DNA of 64,000 nt from Rubripirellula lacrimiformis (GCF_007741535.1 NZ_CP036525.1:1488001-1552000); one strand, 5' to 3'; counted from the stretch's first letter, positions 17,008 through 26,847 are shown. Made by a program: numbers and translations. The notes: generated by a model not told the origin, from the sequence alone.

Positions 17008-18414
17008 ATGGCAGGCTCAACACAAATCGATGCGACGAACCGCGATGCCGCGCTGCGCCGCGTCGCGATCGTGTTGAGCAGTTTGCCCGCGTCGGTTGCG
17101 GCAAAGTTGATGGGAACCATTGACCAAAATTCCAAACAAACCATTCGCCGCACCATGGCGACCCTGGCCGATGTGGATCCATTGGAACGGCATCGCGCGT
17201 TGCAGGCTTTCAAGGTATCCGTGCAGAAGCAACCCAGCGGCGGAGATGAACTGGGGATATCGGGTGATGCCAGCGGTGGGCAACAGGACGATGCCTTTTT
17301 CAGCCAGGGTCCAGAGACGATGCAGCGGCCCGCCATTTTGAAGAATCAACAGGTCCAGCGGCCAGCCGACCCGTCCTCTCCCTTGGCATTTTTGGGTGAC
17401 GTCGAAGACGACCGCCTGGTCGAACTGCTATCCGGTGAACACGCGCAAGCCGTGGCGCTGGTCTTGGCCTCCATCGCACCATCGCATGCCGCGCGAGTCC
17501 TGCCGCGGCTAAGCCCTGCCCTGCGATCCGAAACGTTAAGCCGGCTAGGACGTTTGGCCGAAGTTCCTGAAACCGCGGCATCGGAAATCGCGAGCCACTT
17601 TCGATCGCGGTTGAGCCAGATTCAGTCGTCGCCGTCGCCGGGGTCCACCGGCAAGCGAGCTTTGGATGCGATTTTAGCCGCCATGCCAGGCATGCCAGAG
17701 AATCAACGCAGCGTCGATCCACAGCGATCCGTTTCCGCCCACAACGCGATGTCGGAAGCATCACGATACGCTGGACATGCCGGTCGTCAGTCGATGGTCG
17801 ATCCCGCCGGTGCGGGTCGCCCGGGTGCATCCGGTGGCTATCGCGGTGCGGTCCATGCCGAAGCCGTCGATTCGGCTCTGAGCATTCAACTGGCTCAGCA
17901 CACGATGGGTGCCCAGTCGCCCGCCGGACGCGTGCCCAGCGATCAGGTGGGGGCGAGTGCAGTCCCATCCCACAGCACTCCTGCCCATGCGGCCCCGTCT
18001 CACGCAACCACTTCGCACACAGCCCCATCGAATGTGACCCCATCGAATCGCCCGCCAACCGCGGTGGGAAATTCAGACGCGGCGACCCCGTTTCGGACGA
18101 CCGACGAAATCCATGATCACTTGTTGACGTTGTCGGCCAAGGAACTGTGCGGAGCGCTTGGGCGAGTCGAGACACGCGACGCGATGTTGGCGCTATGTGG
18201 ATTGCCCAACGCGAAAGCAGAATCGGTGCTCAGCGTGTTGCCGCGTGATCAAGCAAAGACGGTACGAGGCCAAATGAATTCGTTGAACTCCCTGAACCTG
18301 CGGGATATCGACAAAGCCAAAGAACGAGTCGCGATCGCATCCCTGCCCTCGAACGTTCCCGGAAACGTAATGCAGGCTGCGACTTCGCACCAAGTTGCCG
18401 CCGCCGCGGCCTGA
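17008..18414 (+). CDS. fliG: Flagellar motor switch protein FliG, long-linker form
   Basis: 468 aa against about 330-350 for typical FliG. The N domain is recognisable at about 10-70 (AALRRVAIVLSSLPASVAAKL), the M domain at about 120-210 (SGEHAQAVALVLASIAPSHA, where the usual EHPQ reads EHAQ), and the C domain at about 365-455 (LSAKELCGALGRVETRDAML ... NLRDIDKAKERVAIA). Between M and C is an insertion of about 150 residues rich in His, Pro, Ser, Ala and Thr. FliG forms the rotor switch, joining FliF to stators. The C domain is divergent around the torque-generating charges. ATG 17008 follows GAGGAAA; a TTG just upstream is less likely. Confidence 0.85.
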   Translation: MAGSTQIDATNRDAALRRVAIVLSSLPASVAAKLMGTIDQNSKQTIRRTMATLADVDPLERHRALQAFKVSVQKQPSGGDELGISGDASGGQQDDAFFSQGPETMQRPAILKNQQVQRPADPSSPLAFLGDVEDDRLVELLSGEHAQAVALVLASIAPSHAARVLPRLSPALRSETLSRLGRLAEVPETAASEIASHFRSRLSQIQSSPSPGSTGKRALDAILAAMPGMPENQRSVDPQRSVSAHNAMSEASRYAGHAGRQSMVDPAGAGRPGASGGYRGAVHAEAVDSALSIQLAQHTMGAQSPAGRVPSDQVGASAVPSHSTPAHAAPSHATTSHTAPSNVTPSNRPPTAVGNSDAATPFRTTDEIHDHLLTLSAKELCGALGRVETRDAMLALCGLPNAKAESVLSVLPRDQAKTVRGQMNSLNSLNLRDIDKAKERVAIASLPSNVPGNVMQAATSHQVAAAAA

Positions 18415-18538
18415 TCCGAGATGGTTTGTGATTCCGCAATTCCAATCCGTTGAAACTGCGACGCGTCGGCGGCCTACCGTCACCAAGCTGATCCGAAACA
18501 CGCTTCATTCCATTCACCATCCTTTCGCCTGATCCACT

Positions 18539-19225
18539 ATGGCCAATGTCCTGAAGTCCACGTCGGTTCCCGAACGAACAAAAGCGGCGCACGATATCTC
18601 GGGTTTGGCTGGATTCAATCTCAGTGATTTGGCGGACGAGGGCCGGTCGCGGTTGGATCAGTGTCGAACGCAGGTTCGGAAGATGCTGGACGACGCCAAG
18701 GTCGAAGCCGAAAAGCTGCGTCTTGAAGCGGAAGAACGCGGCTACCAAGAAGGTCTAAAACGGGCCGATGCCGATATCGAAAAGCGAGTCCAGAAGGAAT
18801 CCGAAGCACGTGCAAAGGAAAGCCTGTCGTTGATCAATCAGGCCGTCCAAAAGATGCACTTGACCTACGACGGTTGGATGAACCGGTACAGCCAGTCCTT
18901 GCAATCGATTTCGTTGGCGGTCGCCGAACGGATCGTGCGACGAAAACTGGTGGACGAGCCAGAGATTCTGGTCCAGTGGGCCGAAGAGGCGCTGACCAGC
19001 ACACGGACTGCGACCAAGTTGACGTTGGCCGTGCACCCCGAAACACTGGCGCAGCTTGGCGATTCGTTGGACCAAATGCTGGCCTCGCCCAGTCTTCCTG
19101 AACAGACTCACGTCGAACCCGACGAATCCTTAGCACGTGATTCGGTCGCCGTTCGCCAACTCGGTGGCGAAATTCAAGCCGGCTTGGACGCCCAGTTGTC
19201 ACGATTACAGGAACTGTTGTCATGA
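18539..19225 (+). CDS. fliH: Flagellar assembly protein FliH
   Basis: 228 aa. Central coiled coil with Gly-containing repeats (EAEKLRLEAEERGYQEGLKRADADIEKRV) and the C-terminal FliH/V-ATPase-E-like domain (SISLAVAERIVRRKLVDEP, then ATKLTLAVHPETLAQL and SVAVRQLGGEIQAGLDAQ). FliH regulates the export ATPase FliI and recruits it to the gate. The stop overlaps the fliI start by 4 bases (ATGA), indicating translational coupling. Confidence 0.92.
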   Translation: MANVLKSTSVPERTKAAHDISGLAGFNLSDLADEGRSRLDQCRTQVRKMLDDAKVEAEKLRLEAEERGYQEGLKRADADIEKRVQKESEARAKESLSLINQAVQKMHLTYDGWMNRYSQSLQSISLAVAERIVRRKLVDEPEILVQWAEEALTSTRTATKLTLAVHPETLAQLGDSLDQMLASPSLPEQTHVEPDESLARDSVAVRQLGGEIQAGLDAQLSRLQELLS

Positions 19226-20715
19226 CGTCGGCTATCACCGCGAAATACCGTTTGAATCCACCGGTGTTGCCGGGGATCGAGTCCACGGCGGAGATGATCA
19301 GCAAGGCGACGACTCATCAAGTTCGCGGCCGCGTGTCGGCTGTGATCGGCGAGACGCTAGAGATCGAGGGCATGACGGCGCCGATCGGCGCCATCTGCGA
19401 ACTCAGCACCAGCGAAGGTTCCACCATCCGTGGTCGGGTGATCGGTTTTCGTGGGGTGCATCCCGTGTTGGCACCGATGGAACGCCTTTCAGCGGTTTCC
19501 GCCGGTGACCCGGTGCGATTGATCGACCGGACGGCCAAGCTTCGTGTCGGGCCCTCGCTATGCGGACGAGTCATCGATGCCTTCGGTGATCCGATTGATG
19601 GGAAACCGCTGCCCAACGATCTGGTCGTCGTGGATGCTGATCGTAGTCCACCGGATTCGCTGGACCGTCCTCCGATCGACGAAATCCTGCAGACCGGCGT
19701 GCGCGCGATCGACACGATGTTGACCTGCGGCCAGGGGCAACGCCTCGGGATCTTTGCCGGGTCCGGTGTCGGGAAAAGTACTTTGTTGGGGATGTTGGCC
19801 CGGGGCACCACGGCGGACAAAATCGTGATCGGTATGATCGGCGAACGAGGTCGCGAGGTGCAAGAGTTCATCAATCGATGTTTGGGCGACGCTGGCTTGA
19901 AACGCAGCGTGGTCGTTGTCGCCACGAGCGATCGACCGGCCGCCCAACGAGTTTCGGCCGCTTGGACAGCCACTGCGATTGCCGAAACGTTTCGCGATCA
20001 AGGGGACAATGTCCTGTTGTTGCTGGATTCCGTCACTCGGTTTGCAATGGCACAACGCGAACTGGGACTGGCCGCGGGCGAACCGCCGACCACGCGTGGT
20101 TATCCCCCCAGCGTCTTCAATATGCTGCCCCGTTTGGTGGAACGAACCGGACGGACCACGAAGGGATCGATCACAGCGTTCTACACCGTGCTGGTCGAAG
20201 GCGACGACAACAACGAACCCATTGCCGATACGCTTCGCGGATTGTTGGACGGACACATCATGTTGAGCCGTGAACTGACATCCGAGGCACATTGGCCGCC
20301 GATCGACGTGCTGGAAAGTCTCAGCCGGTTGCAGGCACACCTGATCACGCCGGAACTATCGTCCGCGGTATCGACCGCGCGGCGTCACCTGGCCCTGTAC
20401 CGGCGCAACGCCGACTTGATCTCCATTGGTGCCTACCGCGCCGGCAGCGACGTCGATATCGATGCTGCGATTGCGATGCGTGAACCGATGAAGATGCTGC
20501 TGACGCAGCAAGCCGACGAAAACGCACCGCTCCAACAGTCGCATGTCCAGCTAACGCAATTGATGCAAATGCCGATCGCTGCGCTCAATGCCGCCATGGC
20601 CGGTAAACCAGCACCTGCCCCCCATCCCGCATCCGCCAACCCCGCATCCGCCAACCCCGCTGCCGGAAATCCCGCTGCCGGAAATGCCGAAGCTGGAAAA
20701 ACAGCCGCAACCTAA
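19222..20715 (+). CDS. fliI: Flagellum-specific ATP synthase FliI
   Basis: 497 aa F1-beta-like ATPase. Walker A GIFAGSGVGKSTLLG is near residue 179, the IGERGREVQEF segment near 210-220, Walker B VLLLLDSVTRFA near 265-275, and PPTTRGYPPSVFNMLPRLVER near 290. It energises export of flagellar axial proteins with FliH and FliJ. The C-terminus carries five 15-bp tandem units (20626-20700; ASANP, ASANP, AAGNP, AAGNA, then a degenerate copy), which extend the protein beyond the usual end and are probably disordered. Confidence 0.97.
   Translation: MTSAITAKYRLNPPVLPGIESTAEMISKATTHQVRGRVSAVIGETLEIEGMTAPIGAICELSTSEGSTIRGRVIGFRGVHPVLAPMERLSAVSAGDPVRLIDRTAKLRVGPSLCGRVIDAFGDPIDGKPLPNDLVVVDADRSPPDSLDRPPIDEILQTGVRAIDTMLTCGQGQRLGIFAGSGVGKSTLLGMLARGTTADKIVIGMIGERGREVQEFINRCLGDAGLKRSVVVVATSDRPAAQRVSAAWTATAIAETFRDQGDNVLLLLDSVTRFAMAQRELGLAAGEPPTTRGYPPSVFNMLPRLVERTGRTTKGSITAFYTVLVEGDDNNEPIADTLRGLLDGHIMLSRELTSEAHWPPIDVLESLSRLQAHLITPELSSAVSTARRHLALYRRNADLISIGAYRAGSDVDIDAAIAMREPMKMLLTQQADENAPLQQSHVQLTQLMQMPIAALNAAMAGKPAPAPHPASANPASANPAAGNPAAGNAEAGKTAAT
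20626..20700 (+). repeat. 15-bp units at the end of fliI
   Basis: CCCGCATCCGCCAAC twice, CCCGCTGCCGGAAAT twice, then a degenerate GCCGAAGCTGGAAAA. They encode ASANP twice and AAGN(P/A) twice. Confidence 0.9.
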
Positions 20716-20748
20716 CCACCGTCGGAACCATCCGTGACGGCTTTCGTC

Positions 20749-20812
20749 GTGGGATTCGCCAGAATTCGTCGCCAGACTTCCTTCACATGCAAGGGTTTCT
20801 GACGAAGTCCAC
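20749..20812. repeat. Long imperfect hairpin element, copy 1
   Basis: GTGG plus TTCGCCAGAA (20755-20764) pairs with TTCTGACGAA (20797-20806) plus CCAC (20809-20812); about 15 of 17 positions pair. The left arm matches the left arm of the element at 28989-29057 over 21 bases (TCGTCGTGGGATTCGCYAGAA) with one difference. It lies 34 bases after fliI. Confidence 0.65.
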
Positions 20813-20955
20813 TGTGTTTGTGATTGTTCCGACGTTCCTAAATCGATCCCTGTCCACCTGGGCCTAACAACGTTTCGCCAAAACTTGGTTGGACGGCTGT
20901 CCCTGGACGACATCGCCGATCCCGCCATTTCGTTTCCTTGCTATCGAGTTTTCTT

Positions 20956-21411
20956 GTGTCGTTCCAATTCCGATTTGCATCGATCATGGATCTTCGTCGT
21001 CGCCAACGCGACGAAGCCGGTGCGGCGGTGGGGAAAGCGAATCAGGCGATCGCAAAAATTGACCAGCAGTCGGACGAGGTTCGCAGGCTTCAACAGGAAA
21101 TTCGCGACCAGACCGCCAGCGGACGAGTGGGGGAAGTTGCGGTCGAACGTTTGCTTTCCACCGGACGCTACGAAATGCAACTGCAAGCCGATTTGGTCCA
21201 GTTGCAAGAAACTCGAAACGAATTGGTTCGCGAACGTGACCGCCGACAAGCGGCTTTGGTCGAAGCCGAAGCCGAGGTCAAGCGATTCGAACGGTTGGAA
21301 TCCAATGAACGGGATTTCTATCAATCTGAAATGCGTCGTCACGAACAGGCCGATGCCGACGAACGCAGCAATCAAGCCTACATTCTGGCACGACGGAAAC
21401 CGGCAACATGA
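20956..21411 (+). CDS. fliJ: Flagellar FliJ-like protein
   Basis: 151 aa, almost entirely coiled coil. The N-terminus FQFRFASIMDLRRRQRDEAG matches FliJ, which starts with F-x-F-R-L-x-x-V-L-x-L-R. FliJ is the stalk-like regulator of FliI and an escort for chaperones. GTG 20956 gives the family start; TTG 20938 would add 6 residues. The stop overlaps the next gene by 4 bases (ATGA). A 240-base gap with a hairpin element separates it from fliI, which is unusual for this operon order. Confidence 0.85.
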   Translation: MSFQFRFASIMDLRRRQRDEAGAAVGKANQAIAKIDQQSDEVRRLQQEIRDQTASGRVGEVAVERLLSTGRYEMQLQADLVQLQETRNELVRERDRRQAALVEAEAEVKRFERLESNERDFYQSEMRRHEQADADERSNQAYILARRKPAT

Positions 21412-22064
21412 TCCAAAAACTACTCAACGCCTTTGTCGCTTTCAGTGTCGCGACGGTGATTACCCAGTTGATCCTGTTTGGCTATATCCTCACTCGCGGT
21501 CATTTCAGCAGTGAAACGGTGACCAAGGTCATCGCGTTGGTCAACGGAATTGATATCACCGGGAACCGGCTGCAGCAGATCCTTCGCCAAAGTGAAGATC
21601 GTGAACAGCCGGACTTTGACGAGATTTTGGAAGCTCGAAAGTTGGAAGGCTACGACTCGGATATTCGAATTCAAAGTCAGCAGACGTTTCGCGACGAGCT
21701 AAGCACCAAGTTGGCCGATTTGCGGACCGAACAAGATCGATTCGACGAACGCCGCACGTCGTTCAAGGCAGAACTTCAACAAATCCGCGAAGGTTCACAG
21801 AAAAAAGGCCTGCAAGATGTGCAACGTACGCTTCAGGCGCTTGATCCGGTTCAGGCAAAAGAGCAGCTCTTGATCATGTATGACGATGAAAGAATCGATG
21901 ACGTCGTCACAATCATTCAAGCTATGTCCGGAGAAAAACGAAAAGACATACTGGCGGAGTTTGTTTCGAAGGACGAAACGGAAAAACTTGCCGAGATCCT
22001 TCGTCAGATTGGCGAGGGAATGCCAACCACATCACTGATCAATCAGGCAGTCGACGGGCTCTGA
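21408..22064 (+). CDS. MotE-like flagellar protein
   Basis: 218 aa: an N-terminal membrane helix (AFSVATVITQLILFGYILT), a periplasmic coiled coil (about 85-130) and a C-terminal MgtE-N-like helical domain (YDDERIDDVVTIIQAMSGEKRKDILAEF). This is the MotE arrangement. MotE-type proteins sit between fliJ and fliK in many alphaproteobacterial and planctomycete clusters and assist periplasmic motor proteins. It overlaps fliJ by 4 bases and precedes fliK. Identity as true MotE is inferred from architecture and position. Confidence 0.75.
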   Translation: MIQKLLNAFVAFSVATVITQLILFGYILTRGHFSSETVTKVIALVNGIDITGNRLQQILRQSEDREQPDFDEILEARKLEGYDSDIRIQSQQTFRDELSTKLADLRTEQDRFDERRTSFKAELQQIREGSQKKGLQDVQRTLQALDPVQAKEQLLIMYDDERIDDVVTIIQAMSGEKRKDILAEFVSKDETEKLAEILRQIGEGMPTTSLINQAVDGL

Positions 22065-22144
22065 TCGCACAAGCCAGGAATTTTTCCCCGGCAGGTACGG
22101 TTCAGCCACGTCGCCGTGCCGCGATCCCGGGGGGGAATTCGATC

Positions 22145-23728
22145 ATGAGTGATCTAACATCCAATGCTGCGCGCTCATCCGCGTCATCATCGATCACGTC
22201 CGTTGCGAATCAAAATCTGCAGAACCTTGCTCGCGGCGGTGTCATCCGTGGTGGCGGTATGGTCGATGCATTTGCGGAATTGTTTGCGACGATGGGTGCA
22301 TCGACGGCGCCTGTGGCACCTGCGACGCCCACAACCCCGACCGTCACGAACAACGATTCGGGCACCCTGGGCCGCGAACCGGTCGATGGTCAGCAACAAG
22401 AGGAATCCGATGACGAAATCGATTCGGATGCACCTCTGCTGGACGACGCATCCTTCTTGATTGACACGGTTTCCGAGTCCAATGTGCCCGTTGCTGCGGT
22501 GCAGGCCGCCGATGGAAACAAACAGCCAAACGCTGCGGACGAAGATTCCCAGGACACGTCGCAACTGGAAACTGCCATCGCCGTGACGACCGATCAAGTA
22601 TCGGCCAATACCAACTGGCAAGATCCGTCCGCCGCCGCACCCGAACCGGCCGCCGCGAATGAACGCCGCGTTGCTTCGCGAACCGATCAGAACACCGATC
22701 AGGCGACGATCGGCGATGGGAATGGTTCGTTGCTAGCGGACCAAGCCACGACGGATCCATCGATCGCACCGACGATTTCCAATGATCTTGCCGGTGCATC
22801 GGGGGCCGAAGCATCCGCCCTGGATGGTGGAGCGGTTCAAGAGGATGGGAAACACGAATCACGGCGCGATCGGCGGGGACGGGGTGGGGACGCCCAGAAA
22901 ACCGAATCGAACCATGGTTTGTCCAACCCGTCGTCGGCCAACGGGGCGGCGCGGAACGAATCCAATTCGATTCCGCCCGTCTCTGCATCCACCGATGTTC
23001 AGCCCGAAAACGCCATGCCGGATGCACCCGAATCGGTAAAGCCGTCGGACATTGCCCATCGCGCCGCATCGTCCGCGGTGACAGCCGCAGCGGCGACAGC
23101 ACAGCAAAACAATGCATCGTCCTCGGCGATGCGCCGCGGCGCAGGCAACGATGCGATCGGAGCATCATCACGCAGCGAATCAATGATGGTTCCTCCGCCC
23201 GTTGGATCCCGCGCCGATGCGGCTGCCAACAGCAAATCGGCTGGGGACGCCAAAACGAACCAGGCCGATACTTTGAATCGCATCAAATTGATTCAGCGAG
23301 TCAGCAAGGCGTTCCAGCATCTAGGGCCCGAAGGTGGGGTCGTCCGGTTGCGATTGGCTCCATCCGAAATGGGGACCGTCCGGGTCGAAATGCGGATCCA
23401 ACAGCGCAAGGTCGAAGCACGCGTGGTTGCGGATACCGAAGCGGCAAGTGCAGCCCTCCGCGAACATTTGCCGGAACTGCGCAGTCGCCTGGAATCGCTG
23501 GGCATGAACGTCGAAAGCATCGAAGTCGAAACCGATGCGTCGGCCGGTCAACATGATCCGTCGTCGTCCTTTCATGATCAACAAGCCCCTTGGCAGCGTC
23601 AGCCGCGTCCATCTCGACAAGCACCGACAAATGAAACACAAGTTTCACGGCCCGCGTCGCCCATCCTGGCGACCGCTAGCGCGGGAATTGGTACCGGGGT
23701 GGCGTCGGGAGTCGATGTACGGCTTTAG
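22145..23728 (+). CDS. fliK: Flagellar hook-length control protein FliK
   Basis: 527 aa. The N-terminal 370 residues are low-complexity (Asp, Ala, Ser, Gln, Asn), as usual for the ruler part. The Flg_hook domain is at about 375-470: GGVVRLRLAPSEMGTVRVEM followed by ALREHLPELRSRLESLGM and VESIEVETD. FliK measures hook length and switches export specificity through FlhB. A G-rich stretch precedes the ATG. The C-terminal tail after about 475 is Gln/Pro-rich and variable. Confidence 0.92.
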   Translation: MSDLTSNAARSSASSSITSVANQNLQNLARGGVIRGGGMVDAFAELFATMGASTAPVAPATPTTPTVTNNDSGTLGREPVDGQQQEESDDEIDSDAPLLDDASFLIDTVSESNVPVAAVQAADGNKQPNAADEDSQDTSQLETAIAVTTDQVSANTNWQDPSAAAPEPAAANERRVASRTDQNTDQATIGDGNGSLLADQATTDPSIAPTISNDLAGASGAEASALDGGAVQEDGKHESRRDRRGRGGDAQKTESNHGLSNPSSANGAARNESNSIPPVSASTDVQPENAMPDAPESVKPSDIAHRAASSAVTAAAATAQQNNASSSAMRRGAGNDAIGASSRSESMMVPPPVGSRADAAANSKSAGDAKTNQADTLNRIKLIQRVSKAFQHLGPEGGVVRLRLAPSEMGTVRVEMRIQQRKVEARVVADTEAASAALREHLPELRSRLESLGMNVESIEVETDASAGQHDPSSSFHDQQAPWQRQPRPSRQAPTNETQVSRPASPILATASAGIGTGVASGVDVRL

Positions 23729-23865
23729 AACGTTCACGCCGAGACAGGCTTTCATCGGCGGGGGGGATAAATTGACCTCGCTTCCATCGCTGATGAAGCC
23801 GTAAAACGCATGCGACTACTTTTCTGCTGCCATCCACCCTCATTCGAATCCAATCCGAGAATCTC

Positions 23866-24309
23866 ATGTCGCAGATCGGGCAAACCGGCGCAGCCAGCTT
23901 CACTTCGCAAGAATCTGTCGGAGCCGTCGCCGAACAAAATCCCTACGGCGATCTGGATATCGATTCGTTCATGCAGCTGCTGATCAGCGAAATGCAGAAC
24001 CAGGATCCGTTGGAGCCGATGAAAAACAGCGAAATGGTTCAACAGATTGGCCAGATTCGCGAAATCGGTGCGACCGATGCGTTGACCAGCACCCTCAGTG
24101 CGCTCTCGTCCAGCCAAGAATTGGTGACCGCTAGCGGTCTGATTGGCAAGCAAGTCACGGGGCTTGCCGACGATTCGTCCGCAGTCGACGGAATGGTCGA
24201 TCGCATCACTGTCGAAACCAACTCGGAAAACGATTCACGTTCGATCAAAGTTCACGTGGGTGGAAAGACGATGAACATAAAGAATATCCGGGAAATTCAA
24301 ACTGGGTAA
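23866..24309 (+). CDS. flgD: Flagellar hook-capping scaffold FlgD
   Basis: 147 aa. The conserved N-terminal FlgD motif is DIDSFMQLLISEMQNQDPLEPM (about 26-47), followed by SEMVQQIGQIREI and the LIGKQVTGL strand near 90. FlgD caps the growing hook. The protein is shorter than enteric FlgD because the C-terminal FnIII/tudor modules are mostly lacking; the remaining domain (VDRITVETNS ... VHVGGKTMNIKNI) is a single small beta unit. Order fliK-flgD-flgE is canonical. Confidence 0.93.
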   Translation: MSQIGQTGAASFTSQESVGAVAEQNPYGDLDIDSFMQLLISEMQNQDPLEPMKNSEMVQQIGQIREIGATDALTSTLSALSSSQELVTASGLIGKQVTGLADDSSAVDGMVDRITVETNSENDSRSIKVHVGGKTMNIKNIREIQTG

Positions 24310-24378
24310 TATTTGCGGGTTTCCGATTTGGGCTCCTGCGGATGAATCGTTCGACACGCCACGGGGAGACCGAAGTCC

Positions 24379-26814
24379 ATGGGACTGACATCAGCACTGA
24401 CGACCGCGCTTACAGGCCTTGCAGCGGCAGAAACTCAGATCGATGTGATCGGTAACAACCTCGCCAACTCACAAACCGTTGGCTTCAAGTCATCGAACGT
24501 TGTGTTCGCAACCCAGTTTCTGCAAACGCTCTCTCTGGGCGCTGCACCCACCGCCAACAACGGCGGTACGAACCCTCGCCAATACGGCCTAGGCGTTCAG
24601 GTGGCCGAAATCGCGGCCAACCACAACCAGGGCACGATCGAAATCAGCAGCAGCCCTTCGGACTTGGCCATCCAAGGCGATGGATTCTTCATCGTCGAAG
24701 GCGCCGATGGCGAACGGCTGTATTCGCGAAACGGGATCTTCAAACTCAATAGCGATGCAGAACTGGTCAACAGCACCGGGCAACGTTTGCTTGGCTACGG
24801 CATTGACGAACAATTTCGATTGGACTCATCCTCGCTGGTGCCGCTGTCCGTTCCACTGGGAACCGAAAGTGTTGCCAAAGCAACCGAGAACGTGACCTTC
24901 GAAGGCAGCCTGACTCCCGAAGGAGATCTGGCCACGGTATCGCAGGTGATCGAGTCGGTGAAGCTTGGAACCGCACAGGTGCCGCAACCCGATGCATCGG
25001 GTATCTCGATCGGTACCGCTCCGCTTTCGGACTCTACCAGCATCACCACTGACATCAGTGGCGTCGGAACCCTAGCCGCCGGTACCTACCAATATCGCGT
25101 TGCGTTGGTGGATTCCAGCGGGAACGAGTCGACGGTCAGTTCGCCGATCAGCGCCACCGTCGGCACCGGTGGGGCGATCTCGCTAGGGGACCTGCCAAAC
25201 GATCCATCGGGTGATTACCCCAACGTCAATATCTATCGCACCGGTCCCAACGGAACCGAATTTTTCAAACTGGGATCGGCAACGGCGGGTGGAACGTTCA
25301 ACGACAACGGTTCGACAGCGCTAAGTGCGGATGCCGTCAGCGATGGAACTCTGACGGGGAACTACACCTACATGGTGACCTATTCGCGTCCCGGCGAAAC
25401 CGAGAGTCGCCCCAGCGTGCTGATCGGTCCACAGAATGTCGTCAACGGCCGCATCACGCTATCCGATTTTCCAACGCCGCCGGTGCCAGGCGTGGACGAT
25501 ACTTTCCCTGCCTTTACCGAAATCAATATCTATCGAAACTTGTCGGGTGACCAGAATAACTTCTACTTGGTCGATACCGTTGCACCCGGTGACGTCTATA
25601 CAGACAGCAGGTCGGATGCCGAAATCGCCGACCTGACCGTCGCCGAGAATCAATTGATTGATTTGGATGGACCCACCATCAACAGCAGCACGTTGTTGAC
25701 CAGTGTGCTGAAACGGGATGGGCTGACCTACCAAAATGCGTTTGAACTGGGCACGCTTAGCTATAGCGGCCGCAAGGGTGGACGTGCGCTGGGCACGAAA
25801 GAGTTCGAAGTGACTGACACATCCACGATTCAAGACTTCATCGATTTCGTAGAGGCTGCTTCTGGGATTCAGACACTGCAGATCGATTCCCAAAATCCAA
25901 TCGTTAAGTCAGAGAATCAGATCGCTGGTGAATCAGGCGAATTGGTGCCGGGCGGATATATCGATGACGGCACCCTGCGTTTCGTCAGCAACACTGGCGA
26001 ACTGAACGCGTTAGAAATCGACTTGGCCGCGTTTCGGATCAAAACGACCGATGGTGGCGTCGCCACACCCAACCTTGGCTTCGGCACCATCCAAGAAGCC
26101 GTCGGTCAGAGTGCGGCTAGTGACTTTATCGTTTACGATTCGCTAGGCGTTCCGATCAATGTGCGTGTGACGGCGACATTGGAATCCAGAACCGACGAAC
26201 AGACCGTCTATCGATGGTATGCCGACAGTCCCGAAAATCAGCCCCTTTCTGGTAACAGTGTGACCGTGGGGACGGGGTTGTTGCGATTTGATGGAAATGG
26301 CAGTTTCATTTCGGCGACCAACGACCGAATCGCCATCGAACGAAACGGGATTCCAAGCCTTTCGCCGTTGCAGTTTAACCTGGATTTCGATCTGGTCTCT
26401 GGTCTGGCTACCCAAAACGCGACGCTGGCGGCGACTCGCCAAGACGGTAGCGAACCGGGCGTGCTGAACAGCTATGTTGTCGGCGAAGACGGAAACATCC
26501 GAGGCGTCTTTAGCAACGGCGTGACACGTGACTTGGGACAGGTCCAGTTGGCACGATTCGCCAACCCGGTCGGTTTGGAAGCACGTGGTTTGAACCTGTT
26601 CGCCAAAGGCGTCAACACCGGTTTGCCGGTCCAAGGGGCACCAGGCGAAAACGGTATCGGCAGCGTCATCGGTGGTGCCTTGGAACTTAGCAACACCGAC
26701 ATCGGCAAGGACTTGATCGAATTGGTGTTGGCCAGTACCCAGTACCGCGGAAATAGCCGGGTGATCACCACTAGCCAGCAGTTGTTGGACGAATTGTTGA
26801 ACCTGAAACGATAG
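24379..26814 (+). CDS. flgE: Flagellar hook protein FlgE, extended
   Basis: 811 aa, about twice enteric FlgE. The N-terminus has the rod/hook motif ETQIDVIGNNLANSQTVGFK (about 18-37) and the C-terminus the matching ELSNTDIGKDLIELVLASTQ and RGNSRVITTSQQLLDELLN. The FlgE central region (about 590-720) is present. Between about 233 and 412 are two successive Ig/Fn3-like modules (TYQYRVALVDSSGNES ... and NYTYMVTYSRPGETESR ...), each ending in an NIYR-type strand. These probably lie on the outer hook surface. GGGGAG precedes the ATG by 10 bases. An intrinsic terminator follows. Confidence 0.92.
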   Translation: MGLTSALTTALTGLAAAETQIDVIGNNLANSQTVGFKSSNVVFATQFLQTLSLGAAPTANNGGTNPRQYGLGVQVAEIAANHNQGTIEISSSPSDLAIQGDGFFIVEGADGERLYSRNGIFKLNSDAELVNSTGQRLLGYGIDEQFRLDSSSLVPLSVPLGTESVAKATENVTFEGSLTPEGDLATVSQVIESVKLGTAQVPQPDASGISIGTAPLSDSTSITTDISGVGTLAAGTYQYRVALVDSSGNESTVSSPISATVGTGGAISLGDLPNDPSGDYPNVNIYRTGPNGTEFFKLGSATAGGTFNDNGSTALSADAVSDGTLTGNYTYMVTYSRPGETESRPSVLIGPQNVVNGRITLSDFPTPPVPGVDDTFPAFTEINIYRNLSGDQNNFYLVDTVAPGDVYTDSRSDAEIADLTVAENQLIDLDGPTINSSTLLTSVLKRDGLTYQNAFELGTLSYSGRKGGRALGTKEFEVTDTSTIQDFIDFVEAASGIQTLQIDSQNPIVKSENQIAGESGELVPGGYIDDGTLRFVSNTGELNALEIDLAAFRIKTTDGGVATPNLGFGTIQEAVGQSAASDFIVYDSLGVPINVRVTATLESRTDEQTVYRWYADSPENQPLSGNSVTVGTGLLRFDGNGSFISATNDRIAIERNGIPSLSPLQFNLDFDLVSGLATQNATLAATRQDGSEPGVLNSYVVGEDGNIRGVFSNGVTRDLGQVQLARFANPVGLEARGLNLFAKGVNTGLPVQGAPGENGIGSVIGGALELSNTDIGKDLIELVLASTQYRGNSRVITTSQQLLDELLNLKR

Positions 26815-26847
26815 CCGGATCGTTGATCTGTGCGTGGGAATCTTGCT

